The notes: generated from the letters alone by a model not told the origin. 64,000 bases of DNA from JBBQVS01 sp964657325 (GCA_964657325.1 CAZZVE010000012.1:1-64000); one strand, 5' to 3'; numbered from the stretch's first letter, positions 28,472 through 37,613 are shown. Translations and numbers: made by a program.

Positions 28472-29671
28472 TCATTCTTTATTTTGCAGTGCTGCTACTC
28501 CTGGTAGTGTGCGGCCTTCGAGAAACTCTAACGACGCCCCCCCACCAGTTGAAACATGCGTCATTTTGTCGGCTGCTCCTGCATGTTCCACTGCTGCGGC
28601 AGAGTCACCACCACCGATAATAGTTGTAGCACCCTCTCGTGTGCGGTCTGCCAGAATCTGTATCATGCTATTGGTACCTTCAGCAAACACGGGCATTTCC
28701 GCAACTCCTAACGTACCATTCCAGATAATTGTATTGGCATCTGCGAGCGTTTCGCGGAAGTTGGCAATGGTTGCGGGACCGATATCAAGAATGCGCCATC
28801 CTTGCGCTGGAACTTGATAGCAGGTAACTGTTCTATGTTGAGCATCAGCCGCGAAGCGGTCTGCTATGACCACATCCGACGGCAGGTGCAGCTTGACGTT
28901 GTGCTGATGCGCCTTTGAAATCATTTCACGTGCAACATCTAGCTTGCTCTCTTCAAACAACGACTCGCCGATCTCGTAGCTCTCGGCAGCGAGAAAGGTA
29001 TTCGCCATACCGCCCCCGATTAAGAGTACATCAGCAAGCTCAATCAGGCGTTCCAGAACAGCGATCTTGTCAGAAACCTTTGCCCCTCCTATTATGGCGG
29101 CGAAAGGACGATTTGGATTTTCTAGTGTCGAGCCAAGAAAGTTTAGCTCTTTTTCCATCAATAAACCCGCGACTCCCGGTAGCAGATGTGCAACGCCTTC
29201 CGTTGAGGCGTGCGCACGATGTGCTGTGCCAAAGGCATCGTTAACGTAGATATCACCAAGGTGCGCTAACTGTTGAGCAAAGGCAGGGTCATTTTTCTCT
29301 TCTTCCTTATGGAAGCGAAGATTTTCCAACAACAGCACTTGTCCCGCTTGTAATGCTTTCGCCTGAGCCTCGACTTCCGGTCCTACGCTATCGCTTGCTG
29401 TCTGTACAGGTTTTTGCAGGAGTTCGCTCAAGCGGTGCGCAATTGGAGTCATGCGCAGTGTCTCAACAGCCTTACCATCAGGTCGGCCTAGATGGGACAT
29501 GAGGACAACAGAGGCCCCACCATCCAGCAATGCATGAATGGTGGGAAGTGCTGCGACAATACGTGTGTCGTCAGTGATATGCTGCTCAGCGTCTAAAGGA
29601 ACGTTAAAGTCAACACGCACTAATGCGCGTTTACCCGCAACGTCGATATCGCGCAATGTCTTCTTGTTCAT
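28472..29671 (-). CDS. pgk: Phosphoglycerate kinase
   Basis: 399 residues, the bacterial norm. Transfers phosphate from 1,3-bisphosphoglycerate to ADP. The N-terminal substrate domain has VDFNVPLD and SHLGRPDG. The C-terminal nucleotide domain has IIGGAKVSDK and the TIIGGGDSAAA loop. Its ATG shares one base with the stop of gap (TAATG), implying translational coupling in the gap-pgk-tpiA operon. Confidence 0.97.
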   Translation of the reverse strand: MNKKTLRDIDVAGKRALVRVDFNVPLDAEQHITDDTRIVAALPTIHALLDGGASVVLMSHLGRPDGKAVETLRMTPIAHRLSELLQKPVQTASDSVGPEVEAQAKALQAGQVLLLENLRFHKEEEKNDPAFAQQLAHLGDIYVNDAFGTAHRAHASTEGVAHLLPGVAGLLMEKELNFLGSTLENPNRPFAAIIGGAKVSDKIAVLERLIELADVLLIGGGMANTFLAAESYEIGESLFEESKLDVAREMISKAHQHNVKLHLPSDVVIADRFAADAQHRTVTCYQVPAQGWRILDIGPATIANFRETLADANTIIWNGTLGVAEMPVFAEGTNSMIQILADRTREGATTIIGGGDSAAAVEHAGAADKMTHVSTGGGASLEFLEGRTLPGVAALQNKE

Positions 29672-30684
29672 TAGAAACCCTTTTGCCCCACGAAGTTTGC
29701 AAGATCGGCAACACGGCTAGAATAGCCCCATTCGTTGTCATACCACGCAATCACCTTCACCATGTTGTTGCCGAGGACCATTGTCGAGAGTCCGTCAACG
29801 ATAGATGAATGCGAGTCACCACGATAATCTGTCGAGACCAATGGCTCTTCGTTGATATCCAGGATACCTTTGAGTGGGCCGGCCGCTGCTTCTTTGAAGG
29901 CTGCATTGATGCTCTCTCGCGTAACTTCTTTCCGTGTCGTTGCTACAAAATCGACGACCGAAACTGTAACCGTTGGAACACGCAATGACATGCCATCAAA
30001 ACGACCTTTGAGTTCTGGAATGACTAGTGCAAGAGCAATTGCAGCACCTGAGGAGGTAGGAATGATGTTCGCGCCAGCAGTACGTGCGCGGCGTAGGTCT
30101 GTATGCACCTGATCGAGAATGCGCTGATCGTTTGTATACGAGTGGATTGTGTTCATCAGTCCATACTCGATGCCAAAGCTATCGTTCAACACTTTAGCGG
30201 TAGGGGCGAGACAGTTTGTGGTACAGGAGGCATTCGAGATGATATTGTGCTTTGCAGGATCATATACGTTGTCATTTACACCGAGTACGATGGTCAAGTC
30301 CTCACCCTTAGCTGGCGCGGAAATAATAACCTTCTTTGCCCCACCTTGTAGATGAGCTGCAGCTTTGCGCGCATCTGTGAAAAAACCAGTTGACTCGATC
30401 ACAAGCTGTACGCCAAGATCGCCCCAAGGGATTTGAGCTGGGTCACGCTGTGAAATAACTTTGATGTTGTGCCCGTTGACGATAAGTGCTTCCGGCGTTG
30501 CCTCGACTTCACCAGGGAAACGTCCATAAGTGGAGTCGTATTTTAGCAGGTGTGCATTTGTTTTTGTATCGGTAAGATCGTTGATCGCCACGATCTCTAT
30601 ATCGCGTGGATAGCGTTCAAGCATTGCTTTCATTGACTGACGCCCAATACGTCCAAAACCATTGATGCCTACGCGAAGAGCCAT
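29671..30684 (-). CDS. gap: Glyceraldehyde-3-phosphate dehydrogenase
   Basis: 337 residues. Oxidises glyceraldehyde 3-phosphate with NAD. The N-terminal Rossmann motif is GINGFGRIGR, the catalytic cysteine is in SNASCTTNCLAP, and the end is WYDNEWGYSSR. It is the first gene of the glycolytic operon. The ATG follows GGAG at good spacing. A parS-type palindrome (30713-30744) lies about 30 bases upstream, so the transcript start must lie inside or beyond it. Confidence 0.97.
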   Translation of the reverse strand: MALRVGINGFGRIGRQSMKAMLERYPRDIEIVAINDLTDTKTNAHLLKYDSTYGRFPGEVEATPEALIVNGHNIKVISQRDPAQIPWGDLGVQLVIESTGFFTDARKAAAHLQGGAKKVIISAPAKGEDLTIVLGVNDNVYDPAKHNIISNASCTTNCLAPTAKVLNDSFGIEYGLMNTIHSYTNDQRILDQVHTDLRRARTAGANIIPTSSGAAIALALVIPELKGRFDGMSLRVPTVTVSVVDFVATTRKEVTRESINAAFKEAAAGPLKGILDINEEPLVSTDYRGDSHSSIVDGLSTMVLGNNMVKVIAWYDNEWGYSSRVADLANFVGQKGF

Positions 30685-30712
30685 TCTTATTTCTCCAATT
30701 CTTTTTGTTCAC

Positions 30713-30744
30713 TACGGAAATGTTTCACGTGAAACATTTCCGTA
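30713..30744. promoter_or_regulatory. parS: parS site 1, centred in a 32-base perfect palindrome
   Basis: 30721-30736 is exactly TGTTTCACGTGAAACA, the bacterial parS consensus bound by ParB. The symmetry continues eight bases on each side, giving a 32-base perfect palindrome. It lies just upstream of gap. Confidence 0.9.
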
Positions 30745-30752
30745 ACGCGTCT

Positions 30753-30806
30753 TGTAGGGACCGATGTATCGCGTCCTCTTTGTATTTAAATGCTGTAAGA
30801 GGATGC
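30753..30806. repeat. Family A inverted repeat, copy 3, right arm decayed
   Basis: The left arm (from 30753) is intact with the GGGACCGATGTATCGCGTCC core. The right side pairs only for AAGAGGA and then diverges, so this copy can no longer fold fully. Confidence 0.75.
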
Positions 30807-30844
30807 CGTACTCCTCTAACAAAATAATCAGGTTGCAAAACGCC

Positions 30845-30969
30845 TGTAGGGGTCTAATTCTATTACACCTTGTTAGCAATTGAGACTGTTCGAGGACATC
30901 TGCAACGTCGCATCAATTCCTCCAACACGGTTCATCTCCCACAGGGTGTAATAGAATTAGACCCCTACA
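30845..30969. repeat. Family C inverted-repeat element, copy 2
   Basis: 125 bases with terminal inverted repeats of ~26 bases (TGTAGGGGTCTAATTCTATT and on). The interior is the most diverged of the four copies but keeps a CATCAATTCCTCC resembling the family's central motif. It lies downstream of the aminotransferase gene. Confidence 0.88.
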
Positions 30970-31050
30970 ATCGACGTGTCCGCACTGTTTTGTTGAATCG
31001 CACAATCGGTTCCTACATAAGGGTACCATCTGAATGTGTAACTAGCAAGG

Positions 31051-32493
31051 TTAAGTGATAGGCGGTATAACACCGATGGAAAAGCGGATGTACTCATCTG
31101 TATAACCAAAACCCGAACCAGGGACACCTGCGATACCTGTTTTCTCGAAGAGCGAAAATGCATCCTCTCCCGATTGCAGTTGACTCCAATTGTAGACCGT
31201 GGCACCGTCATCAAGATAGATGTGTTTGAAGAGGTGTTGCTCTTCGTCAATACGCTGTAGTTGTGCGATAAGGCGTTGACGACGTAAGCCATAGAATGCA
31301 CGCAGCTTCTCCGAGAGCCATGGACGTGTATCGAAGAGACGGAGATAGGCCATAAAGCGTAGCTGCCATTCGCCGGGAAGTGAGGCCATAGTATTTGTCC
31401 AGCAGGGAGCAAGTTTGGGCATAATCATTGGATCGCCAACTGTTACCCAGCCAAAGCGTTCTCCAGTAAGACTGTGGGTTTTTGAAAAGCTACTCACAAA
31501 GATAGTATGTTGCACCACATCCGGTTCGCGAAATGTCATCATGCGCGCAACGTCTTCGGATGGCTTTCCTGTACCAATATAAGCAAGGTCAGCGAGGATA
31601 TAGACTGTGCGCCCAGCTTCTCGATACTTTCTCAAGGTAGCATGAAGACTATTCAGTTCGTCGGCGGTATACGCGAATGCCGTAGGATTATTAGTAATAG
31701 TAAGATAAAGAACATGAATATCTTGATGTTCGGCAAGTAGTGAGTCAAGTTGTGTATCAGTCAGCTTAAAATTATTTTCCTCTAACGTGTGAAAACGATG
31801 TACTCGATAACCAAAAGAGCGTGCCTGCCACTCTGGAACGCCAAACCCAGGCTCTGGAAAGAGGACTGCGACATCAGAGACGCCCTGTGCCAGATACTGG
31901 ATGTGCAAACCTCGCAATACTTTGTCTATGCCATCCATCGCACCCAGACTTGCGGCTACTTGTTCTTTACTGATGACTAAACCCCATTGCTGCATCTCTT
32001 GTGCCAGCCGTTCGCGTAGAAGAGGATTACCAATACCGTAGATATCGTACATACGTGGGTCAATGTATTGGGATAGTAAGAGGCGTTCACATTCCATCAT
32101 TTGCTCACGTAGCCAAAGATATGTTTTTCCTGTCGCTGTATAACCCGCTAATTGCTCGTCGGGAAGTGCAACACCAACTTCGTCTGCAAGGCAACGATAA
32201 TCGCTAAAACCTCCTACGTCACCTTCGCGTTCAGTAATTAGGCGTAAATTAATATCACCGATTGTACGGTTCACTATCTCAGATTTTATAATATCTTCAG
32301 GAATACTCTGTTCGCGACACTCTTTTTCAAGTTCTGCTACAATACGTGCCATCATACGAATTGGACCAGGACCTTCTTGAATGTGAGGACGATAACGAAC
32401 CAGGATATCATGCCGTAGTTGTCGTAGTAGCGTATGATAATCTGAACGAGTAGGAGAGGAAGAGGGATGTAGAGAATCCTCATGAATGATCAC
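31051..32493 (-). CDS. Class I/II pyridoxal-phosphate aminotransferase
   Basis: 480 residues from a GTG at 32493, preceded by AAGGGAG at eight bases. An ATG at 32523 would add ten residues but has no ribosome site. A fold type I enzyme with the PLP lysine in SSFSKTHSLTGERFGW and a TNNPTAFAYT stretch in the place of the usual substrate loop NPTG. The N-terminal ~100 residues are longer than in aspartate aminotransferase. Substrate not assignable; no amino-acid pathway genes adjoin it. An SDR gene lies on the opposite strand with two parS-like sites between. Confidence 0.82.
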   Translation of the reverse strand: MIIHEDSLHPSSSPTRSDYHTLLRQLRHDILVRYRPHIQEGPGPIRMMARIVAELEKECREQSIPEDIIKSEIVNRTIGDINLRLITEREGDVGGFSDYRCLADEVGVALPDEQLAGYTATGKTYLWLREQMMECERLLLSQYIDPRMYDIYGIGNPLLRERLAQEMQQWGLVISKEQVAASLGAMDGIDKVLRGLHIQYLAQGVSDVAVLFPEPGFGVPEWQARSFGYRVHRFHTLEENNFKLTDTQLDSLLAEHQDIHVLYLTITNNPTAFAYTADELNSLHATLRKYREAGRTVYILADLAYIGTGKPSEDVARMMTFREPDVVQHTIFVSSFSKTHSLTGERFGWVTVGDPMIMPKLAPCWTNTMASLPGEWQLRFMAYLRLFDTRPWLSEKLRAFYGLRRQRLIAQLQRIDEEQHLFKHIYLDDGATVYNWSQLQSGEDAFSLFEKTGIAGVPGSGFGYTDEYIRFSIGVIPPIT

Positions 32494-32589
32494 CGTGTAT
32501 GCTCCCTTCGTATACGCGCACATGGCGTACTTTCAAACGACAACATCGTCGTTTCTCTCAGTGTAGCACATGACTACTACACGCGACAA

Positions 32590-32639
32590 CGTTTCACGTG
32601 AAACATCAACTATAAAATTGCAATGTTTCATGTGAAACA
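32590..32639. promoter_or_regulatory. parS: Two near-perfect parS sites (2 and 3)
   Basis: 32590-32605 matches TGTTTCACGTGAAACA except for C at the first base. 32624-32639 matches except for T in place of the central C (TTTCATGTGAAA). They are 34 bases apart, between the divergent aminotransferase and SDR genes. Site 3 has lost perfect symmetry and may bind ParB weakly. Confidence 0.7.
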
Positions 32640-32656
32640 TTGCAAAAAGGAGTTTT

Positions 32657-33403
32657 ATGCTTAAAGGAAAAACAGTGGTTATCACAGGAGCAGGACACGG
32701 TATTGGTCGTACATTGGCATTGGGTTTTGCTGCTGAGGGAGCAAGAGTGCTTGTGCATTATCATCGCTCACAGGAAGGTGCGGAGGATATCGTGCATCAG
32801 ATAGAGACACAAGGCGGACAGGCAGTACTAATGCAAGCTGACTTGAGCCAACTTAACTCGATAACTCAATTTATTACAGATGCTCATTCATTACTCGGAC
32901 CGTTTGATGTATGGATTAATAATGCAGGAGCAAGCGCAAATTCTAAAGAGACACAAGGTATGAGCGAGATTGCATTGTTTGAGCGTATGATGGCGGTTGA
33001 TGTTATGGGCACATGGCAATGTTGCCGCAATATCAAACCTTTTATGCGAAACGGTGGATGTATTCTTACTATCGGCTGGGATGGTGCACTTTCCGGTGCT
33101 ATTGGTTTAACCAGTCAATTGTATGCCATGAGTAAAGGTGCAATTCTCTCGTTGACGCGCTGTCTGGCATTAGAATTTGCGCCGCATACTCGTGTAAACT
33201 GCATCGCTCCTGGTTGGATTGAGAACGAGTGGTCCCAACACCTCTCAGAGGATAGCCATCGAAGGCTGATACAGAATGTGCCAATGCAGCGTTGGGGGAC
33301 GGCGGAAGATGTGCTCGGCTTAGCCCTTTTTCTAACATCTCCTACCGCTACATATATCACTGGACAGATTATTTCAGTAAATGGAGGGCAAGTGATGCGG
33401 TGA
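32657..33403 (+). CDS. Short-chain dehydrogenase/reductase (SDR)
   Basis: 248 residues, a classical SDR. The cofactor motif is TGAGHGIG, then NNAG, and the catalytic tyrosine-lysine pair is in YAMSKGA. The terminal ITGQIISVNGG is standard. RVLVHYHRS after the second strand suggests NADP preference. AAAGGAG precedes the ATG at five bases. The substrate is unknown. The stop codon lies inside the 46-base parS-centred palindrome that follows. Confidence 0.92.
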   Translation: MLKGKTVVITGAGHGIGRTLALGFAAEGARVLVHYHRSQEGAEDIVHQIETQGGQAVLMQADLSQLNSITQFITDAHSLLGPFDVWINNAGASANSKETQGMSEIALFERMMAVDVMGTWQCCRNIKPFMRNGGCILTIGWDGALSGAIGLTSQLYAMSKGAILSLTRCLALEFAPHTRVNCIAPGWIENEWSQHLSEDSHRRLIQNVPMQRWGTAEDVLGLALFLTSPTATYITGQIISVNGGQVMR

Positions 33404-33434
33404 TGTTTCACGTGAAACATCACCGCATCACTTG
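33389..33434. promoter_or_regulatory. parS: parS site 4, centred in a 46-base perfect palindrome at the SDR 3' end
   Basis: 33404-33419 is exactly TGTTTCACGTGAAACA. The flanks AGTGATGCGGTGA and their complement extend the perfect symmetry to 46 bases with no loop. The palindrome includes the SDR stop codon, so it may also act as a 3'-end hairpin. Confidence 0.9.
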
Positions 33435-33446
33435 TTATGTACATAA

Positions 33447-33462
33447 TGTTTCACGTGAAACA
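33447..33462. promoter_or_regulatory. parS: parS site 5, abutting the hutH stop codon
   Basis: Exact TGTTTCACGTGAAACA, only 28 bases from site 4. It ends on the base before the hutH stop. Symmetry extends three bases further on each side. Confidence 0.9.
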
Positions 33463-35007
33463 TTACACCTCTGTAAACATGCTGCTTTTGACCGCTTGCG
33501 CTAACTTCTCCATGTCGGGTGCGAGAATACGGTCTTGTTCAAGTTTGGCAACAAGAGAACGCACACGTTGATAGGCGTCGTGCACTCCTAAACCTGGCTG
33601 AAGTGGTTTGCGAAACTCTAGCATCTGCGCAGCACAGAGCAATTCGATTGCAACGACCTGTTGCGCCTGTTCGATGATACGCAACAGTTTATGGGCACTC
33701 GTTACACCCATACTGACAAAATCTTCCATACCCGCCGAGGTTGGAATAGAGTCGATACTGGCAGGATGTGCCAATATCTTGATTTCGTTCACGAGTGCTG
33801 CCGCCGCATATTGTGTAATCATCAAGCCCGAATTGAGGCCAGGATTGGGCGTCAAAAATAAAGGTGCTCCCCCTTTGTCCCATTCGTGTGGCCCTACAAG
33901 ATCGTAGATACGTCTTTCAGAGAAGCTTGCTAATTGCGCAAGAGCTATAGCCATCATATCAAGTGCAAGAGCTAAAGGTTGTCCGTGAAAGTTGCCTCCA
34001 CTAATGACATCATGATCTTCCGCAAAGACGAGTGGATTGTCTGTTACGGCACCTAGTTCACGTTCAAAAACGTTTGTGCAATACTCAAGCGCATCACGAA
34101 CGGCACCAAACACCTGTGGCGCACAACGTAGTGTATACGGGTCTTGCACACGTGGACAATCGCGGTGGCTTTCGTGTATCTCGCTATCACGTACAAGTTC
34201 ACGCAGGTGTGTAGCACTCGTTTGTTGCCCTATCTGCCCACGTCGTCTATGAATACGCTCGTCAAGTGGTGCGTGACTCCCTAACAGTCCTTCGAGGCTC
34301 ATCGCGCAGGCAACTTCGGCAGTATGCACTAATGTATTCGCGTCCGCAAGTGCCAATATTGCGATTGCCTCCATTAAGTGAGTTCCATTGATAAGTGCCA
34401 GACCTTCTTTCGCTTGCAAGTGTAGGGGTGCAAGCTCGATGCGTTGCAGTACCTCCGCCCCCGCAACGCGTTGACCCGCAAGAAATGCCTCACCCTCTCC
34501 CACAAGTAACAGGCCAAGATGTGCTAATGGAGCAAGATCACCGCTCGCACCGACCGAACCACGCGATGGCACAAGTGGATATACGCCTGCATTCAGTAAT
34601 GTAATTAGAGATTGCACAACCTCGACTCGCACTCCTGAATGACCACGGGCAAGGCTGGCGGCTAGCAGGAGCATCATCGCTCGTGTAATCTCTTCACTCA
34701 ACGGCTCCCCAACACCGGCAGCGTGACTACGCAACAGATTGTGTTGTAGTTCCACAAGTTGCTCTTGTGGAATACGTACGCTACTAAGATGCCCAAAGCC
34801 AGTTGTCACCCCGTAAACTTTTTTGCCTTGAGTTGCGATATCATCAATCACGGAACGTGCGTTTCGTATGAGCGTGATGGATTCATTGCCTAGTTTCACT
34901 TGCGTATATTGACGTGCAACGGAGAGTACATCGGTAGCAGTAAGTGCTTGTCCGTTGAGGATTACACTAGAGCCGGAAGCATTTTGTATAGATATGGTCT
35001 TCATCAT
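33463..35007 (-). CDS. hutH: Histidine ammonia-lyase
   Basis: 514 residues from ATG 35007, preceded by AGAAAGGAAAC; a frame extends to 35037. Converts histidine to urocanate, the first step of histidine breakdown. The Ala-Ser-Gly in GSVGASGDLAPLAH forms the MIO electrophile. FGHLSSVRIP and EDHDVISGGNFHGQP are family motifs. hutI lies two genes upstream on the same strand, with a phospholipid-type gene between. hutU and hutG are absent from the window. Confidence 0.96.
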   Translation of the reverse strand: MMKTISIQNASGSSVILNGQALTATDVLSVARQYTQVKLGNESITLIRNARSVIDDIATQGKKVYGVTTGFGHLSSVRIPQEQLVELQHNLLRSHAAGVGEPLSEEITRAMMLLLAASLARGHSGVRVEVVQSLITLLNAGVYPLVPSRGSVGASGDLAPLAHLGLLLVGEGEAFLAGQRVAGAEVLQRIELAPLHLQAKEGLALINGTHLMEAIAILALADANTLVHTAEVACAMSLEGLLGSHAPLDERIHRRRGQIGQQTSATHLRELVRDSEIHESHRDCPRVQDPYTLRCAPQVFGAVRDALEYCTNVFERELGAVTDNPLVFAEDHDVISGGNFHGQPLALALDMMAIALAQLASFSERRIYDLVGPHEWDKGGAPLFLTPNPGLNSGLMITQYAAAALVNEIKILAHPASIDSIPTSAGMEDFVSMGVTSAHKLLRIIEQAQQVVAIELLCAAQMLEFRKPLQPGLGVHDAYQRVRSLVAKLEQDRILAPDMEKLAQAVKSSMFTEV

Positions 35008-35076
35008 GAAGTTTCCTTTCTGAGCGACATTGCTCATATTCTAACATAGATACGATACACTCTTTAAAAATGTACA

Positions 35077-35092
35077 TGTTTCACGTGAAACA
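35077..35092. promoter_or_regulatory. parS: parS site 6
   Basis: Exact TGTTTCACGTGAAACA, about 70 bases upstream of hutH. Symmetry extends only one further base pair. Confidence 0.88.
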
Positions 35093-35207
35093 TTCGTGAA
35101 TTCCAACACTGGAATGGAATTATAACGAATATTGTGGGAAGCAATTACGAAGAGCTGCACGGATGTTGCCTGATGACCTTTGACACTCGAATACGGCAAT
35201 GACGGGA

Positions 35208-35324
35208 GGGGCAGCAATTCATTGCGCCCAATGATGAGTCGAGAGGGGTTCGCATTGGGAACGTGCATCGTTGCCGACGCGTTGCCCCATCACCCCCATC
35301 ATTGGGCGCAATGAATTGCTGCCC
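35208..35324. repeat. Inverted repeat with 28-base arms (family D)
   Basis: Arms GGGCAGCAATTCATTGCGCC plus eight bases and the exact complement, separated by about 60 bases. It lies just past the stop of the CDP-alcohol phosphatidyltransferase gene. The following sequence resembles that after the palindrome at 8-36. Confidence 0.88.
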
Positions 35325-35336
35325 AACCGAGAACGA

Positions 35337-36272
35337 TTACCGTTTTCGGTTGTCAATATTCATCAAAGGGTGTGTTTGCATTATTGTGTTTCTACGTAAA
35401 TTTACCATAATTTGAGCTATAGGTGCCGCGATAGTAAGAATAAGGGTAGCAATAAGTAACGGAAGATTAACTACTCGTGTAATAAACATTATTTGTGTTG
35501 GGGCCAGTAACACGAAAAAATAGAGACATTGCGCGAGTCCCGCATATTTGCCCCAGATTGTTGACCCGAAGTGCACAGGTTGTGCTAACAAGAAATAACT
35601 TGCTAATGCCGCTATAAGTAGTACAAAAAAGCGTAGTATCAGCACTAAAGCTAACCATACTGACAAAACGCCATTTTGCACAAGAATTATGCTCAATGCG
35701 AGATAAAGACAAAAATCGGTTTCGCCATCTGCAAGCTGACCGAGCCTACTCTGAGTATCAGTTTTTCGTGCAAACTGTCCATCGAGTATATCAGTCACTA
35801 CACCAAAAAGAAATACAGATAACGCTAGCCATGTGGGTGTAACAAGTCCGCCTAAAAATCGTCCTAAAAGAAATGATGCACTCAGCCCACGTAAGCCTGT
35901 CAGTATATTAGCTATCCCAATAGCCGGTAAAAGTTTTCTTGTTTGTACATGCCTATTTAAGCCAAGGTGCCAGAAAGCATCGCTTTGTTGCCATGTAACG
36001 CAAAAAACAAATCCAGGTAATAGGCGAAGCATTACAAGAGGACCTTCAAGAACTCCTATAGTGATACAGATACTGAACACAAGCATGCCCATCAAAATTG
36101 TTACACGAAACCACGAGCGTGTAAGTGAGGGTGAATTCTTCGCGGTCTCACATGACCTATTCCACGAACGAACGAGAAAATGCCTCCATGCAATGAAGCT
36201 AAAACGATCCTTTTGTAGTGTTGTCAACAGATCGACAACGAACGAGTTTTCGTTGTTTATTGGTTGTTCCAT
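35337..36272 (-). CDS. CDP-alcohol phosphatidyltransferase family membrane protein
   Basis: 311 residues from the ATG at 36272 (GAGGAT upstream). A GTG at 36296 lies inside a parS palindrome and is less likely. The complete family signature D-x2-DG-x2-AR-x8-G-x3-D-x3-D is present, split across DILDGQFAR and GQLADGETD. This predicts transfer of a phosphatidyl group from CDP-diacylglycerol to an alcohol, or a related reaction. Several hydrophobic segments surround it, plus an N-terminal soluble ~70 residues. It sits oddly between hutI and hutH. The acceptor alcohol is unknown. Confidence 0.88.
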   Translation of the reverse strand: MEQPINNENSFVVDLLTTLQKDRFSFIAWRHFLVRSWNRSCETAKNSPSLTRSWFRVTILMGMLVFSICITIGVLEGPLVMLRLLPGFVFCVTWQQSDAFWHLGLNRHVQTRKLLPAIGIANILTGLRGLSASFLLGRFLGGLVTPTWLALSVFLFGVVTDILDGQFARKTDTQSRLGQLADGETDFCLYLALSIILVQNGVLSVWLALVLILRFFVLLIAALASYFLLAQPVHFGSTIWGKYAGLAQCLYFFVLLAPTQIMFITRVVNLPLLIATLILTIAAPIAQIMVNLRRNTIMQTHPLMNIDNRKR

Positions 36273-36286
36273 GAACCTATCCTCGC

Positions 36287-36338
36287 TTTGTTTCACAGGA
36301 GCAATGTTTCACGTGAAACATTGCTCCTGTGAAACAAA
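36287..36338. promoter_or_regulatory. parS: parS site 7, centred in a 52-base perfect palindrome
   Basis: 36305-36320 is exactly TGTTTCACGTGAAACA. Flanks TTTGTTTCACAGGAGCAA and their complement continue the symmetry to 52 bases. The outer TTGTTTCAC partly repeats the parS half-site, so the element looks like nested half-sites. It lies between hutI and the CDP-alcohol transferase gene. Confidence 0.9.
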
Positions 36339-36341
36339 CGC

Positions 36342-37613
36342 TTAGTTTTGTATAAGTACAGATTGTACAAGGTTTCCGCCGAAGTGATAGCCAATTTCAT
36401 GATAGTCGTCGATTGACCAGAGGGCAAGTTCACAGTGTTTCCCTACTTCAATGCTTCCAATAAAGTCTTGTAGTGCTAGTGCTTTCGCGCCATTTATCGT
36501 TGTCGCTAATAGTGCCTCCTCAAGCGTCATATTCATTGCCGACATTGCCAAACCAAGAATCATCTGCATGTTTTCACAGTATGAGGTCCCAGGGTTAAAG
36601 TCTGTTGCTAACGCAACTGTAAGACCACGATCTATATAACGCCTTGCTGATGGATAAGGGCTTCTCAATGTGTAAGAGCATCCTGGAAGAAGAGTAGCAA
36701 CGACTCCGGCATTCCGCAACGCATCAAGATCGGTATCCGTTGCATAATCGAGATGATCGGCGGAAACTGCTCCTAGTTCTGCCGCAAGTCTGGTACCGCC
36801 AGATGGACTAAGTTGATCTGCATGTACTTTAAGACGATAACCTAGTTCTTTTGCTCGTACAAGAATGCGCCGACTCTCTTGCTCTGTGAAAGCCTCTCGT
36901 TCACAAAAGACATCGCAGAAACGTGCAAGTGTTGCAAATCTAGGTAGCATTTCGTCGATAACAAGATTTACATAGTCACTTCGCTTTCCCTTATACTCAG
37001 GGGGCACACTATGAGCACCAAGAAATGTAGGAACAACTCGTGTTGGTTGCATCACCTCGTCGTCTACTTGTGTGTTTAACTCATGAATGATGGAAAGACA
37101 CGCTTCTTCCGTTGCCACGTTCAAACCATAGCCAGTCTTGATTTCAACAGTTGTTGTGCCATAGTCGTGCATTGCACGAAGACGTGTACGTGCCAGCGTA
37201 AGCAATGTCTGCATATCAGCAGTACGGGTAGCATTCATTGTTGTGAGGATACCGCGTCCCTGTGCGAGCAACTCACCATAACTTATACCGTTACGCCTAA
37301 GCTGAAATTCCTCTGCTCGATTTCCAGCAAAAACAAGATGCGTATGTGAATCAACGAAACCGGGTGTAACCACCGCTCTCTGGGCATCAATGAGCTTTAT
37401 ATCATTCATAGGAAAAAGAGACGCGGCGTCAGCATCGGCACCAAGCCAAACAATGACGCCTTCGTGAACGGCGATTGCCGCGTGTTCAAGTACTTGTAAT
37501 TGTCCAGTAGCTCCTGTTATAAGCGTTTGGGCCATCGTGACCAGTTGTCCAATATTGCGAATAAGCGTGCTTGCTTGAATATCTTGTGCTTGTGGTTGAC
37601 TATCGTCATACAT
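36342..37613 (-). CDS. hutI: Imidazolonepropionase
   Basis: 423 residues from ATG 37613, preceded by AAGGAG. Hydrolyses imidazolone-5-propionate to formiminoglutamate, the third step of histidine degradation. An amidohydrolase: the metal-binding histidines are in VDSHTHLVFAG, further metal and substrate residues lie in KVHADQLSPSGG and SADHLDYA, and DFNPGT is near the end. Forms the hut group with hutH, but is separated from it by one unrelated gene and two intergenic parS sites. Confidence 0.95.
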   Translation of the reverse strand: MYDDSQPQAQDIQASTLIRNIGQLVTMAQTLITGATGQLQVLEHAAIAVHEGVIVWLGADADAASLFPMNDIKLIDAQRAVVTPGFVDSHTHLVFAGNRAEEFQLRRNGISYGELLAQGRGILTTMNATRTADMQTLLTLARTRLRAMHDYGTTTVEIKTGYGLNVATEEACLSIIHELNTQVDDEVMQPTRVVPTFLGAHSVPPEYKGKRSDYVNLVIDEMLPRFATLARFCDVFCEREAFTEQESRRILVRAKELGYRLKVHADQLSPSGGTRLAAELGAVSADHLDYATDTDLDALRNAGVVATLLPGCSYTLRSPYPSARRYIDRGLTVALATDFNPGTSYCENMQMILGLAMSAMNMTLEEALLATTINGAKALALQDFIGSIEVGKHCELALWSIDDYHEIGYHFGGNLVQSVLIQN

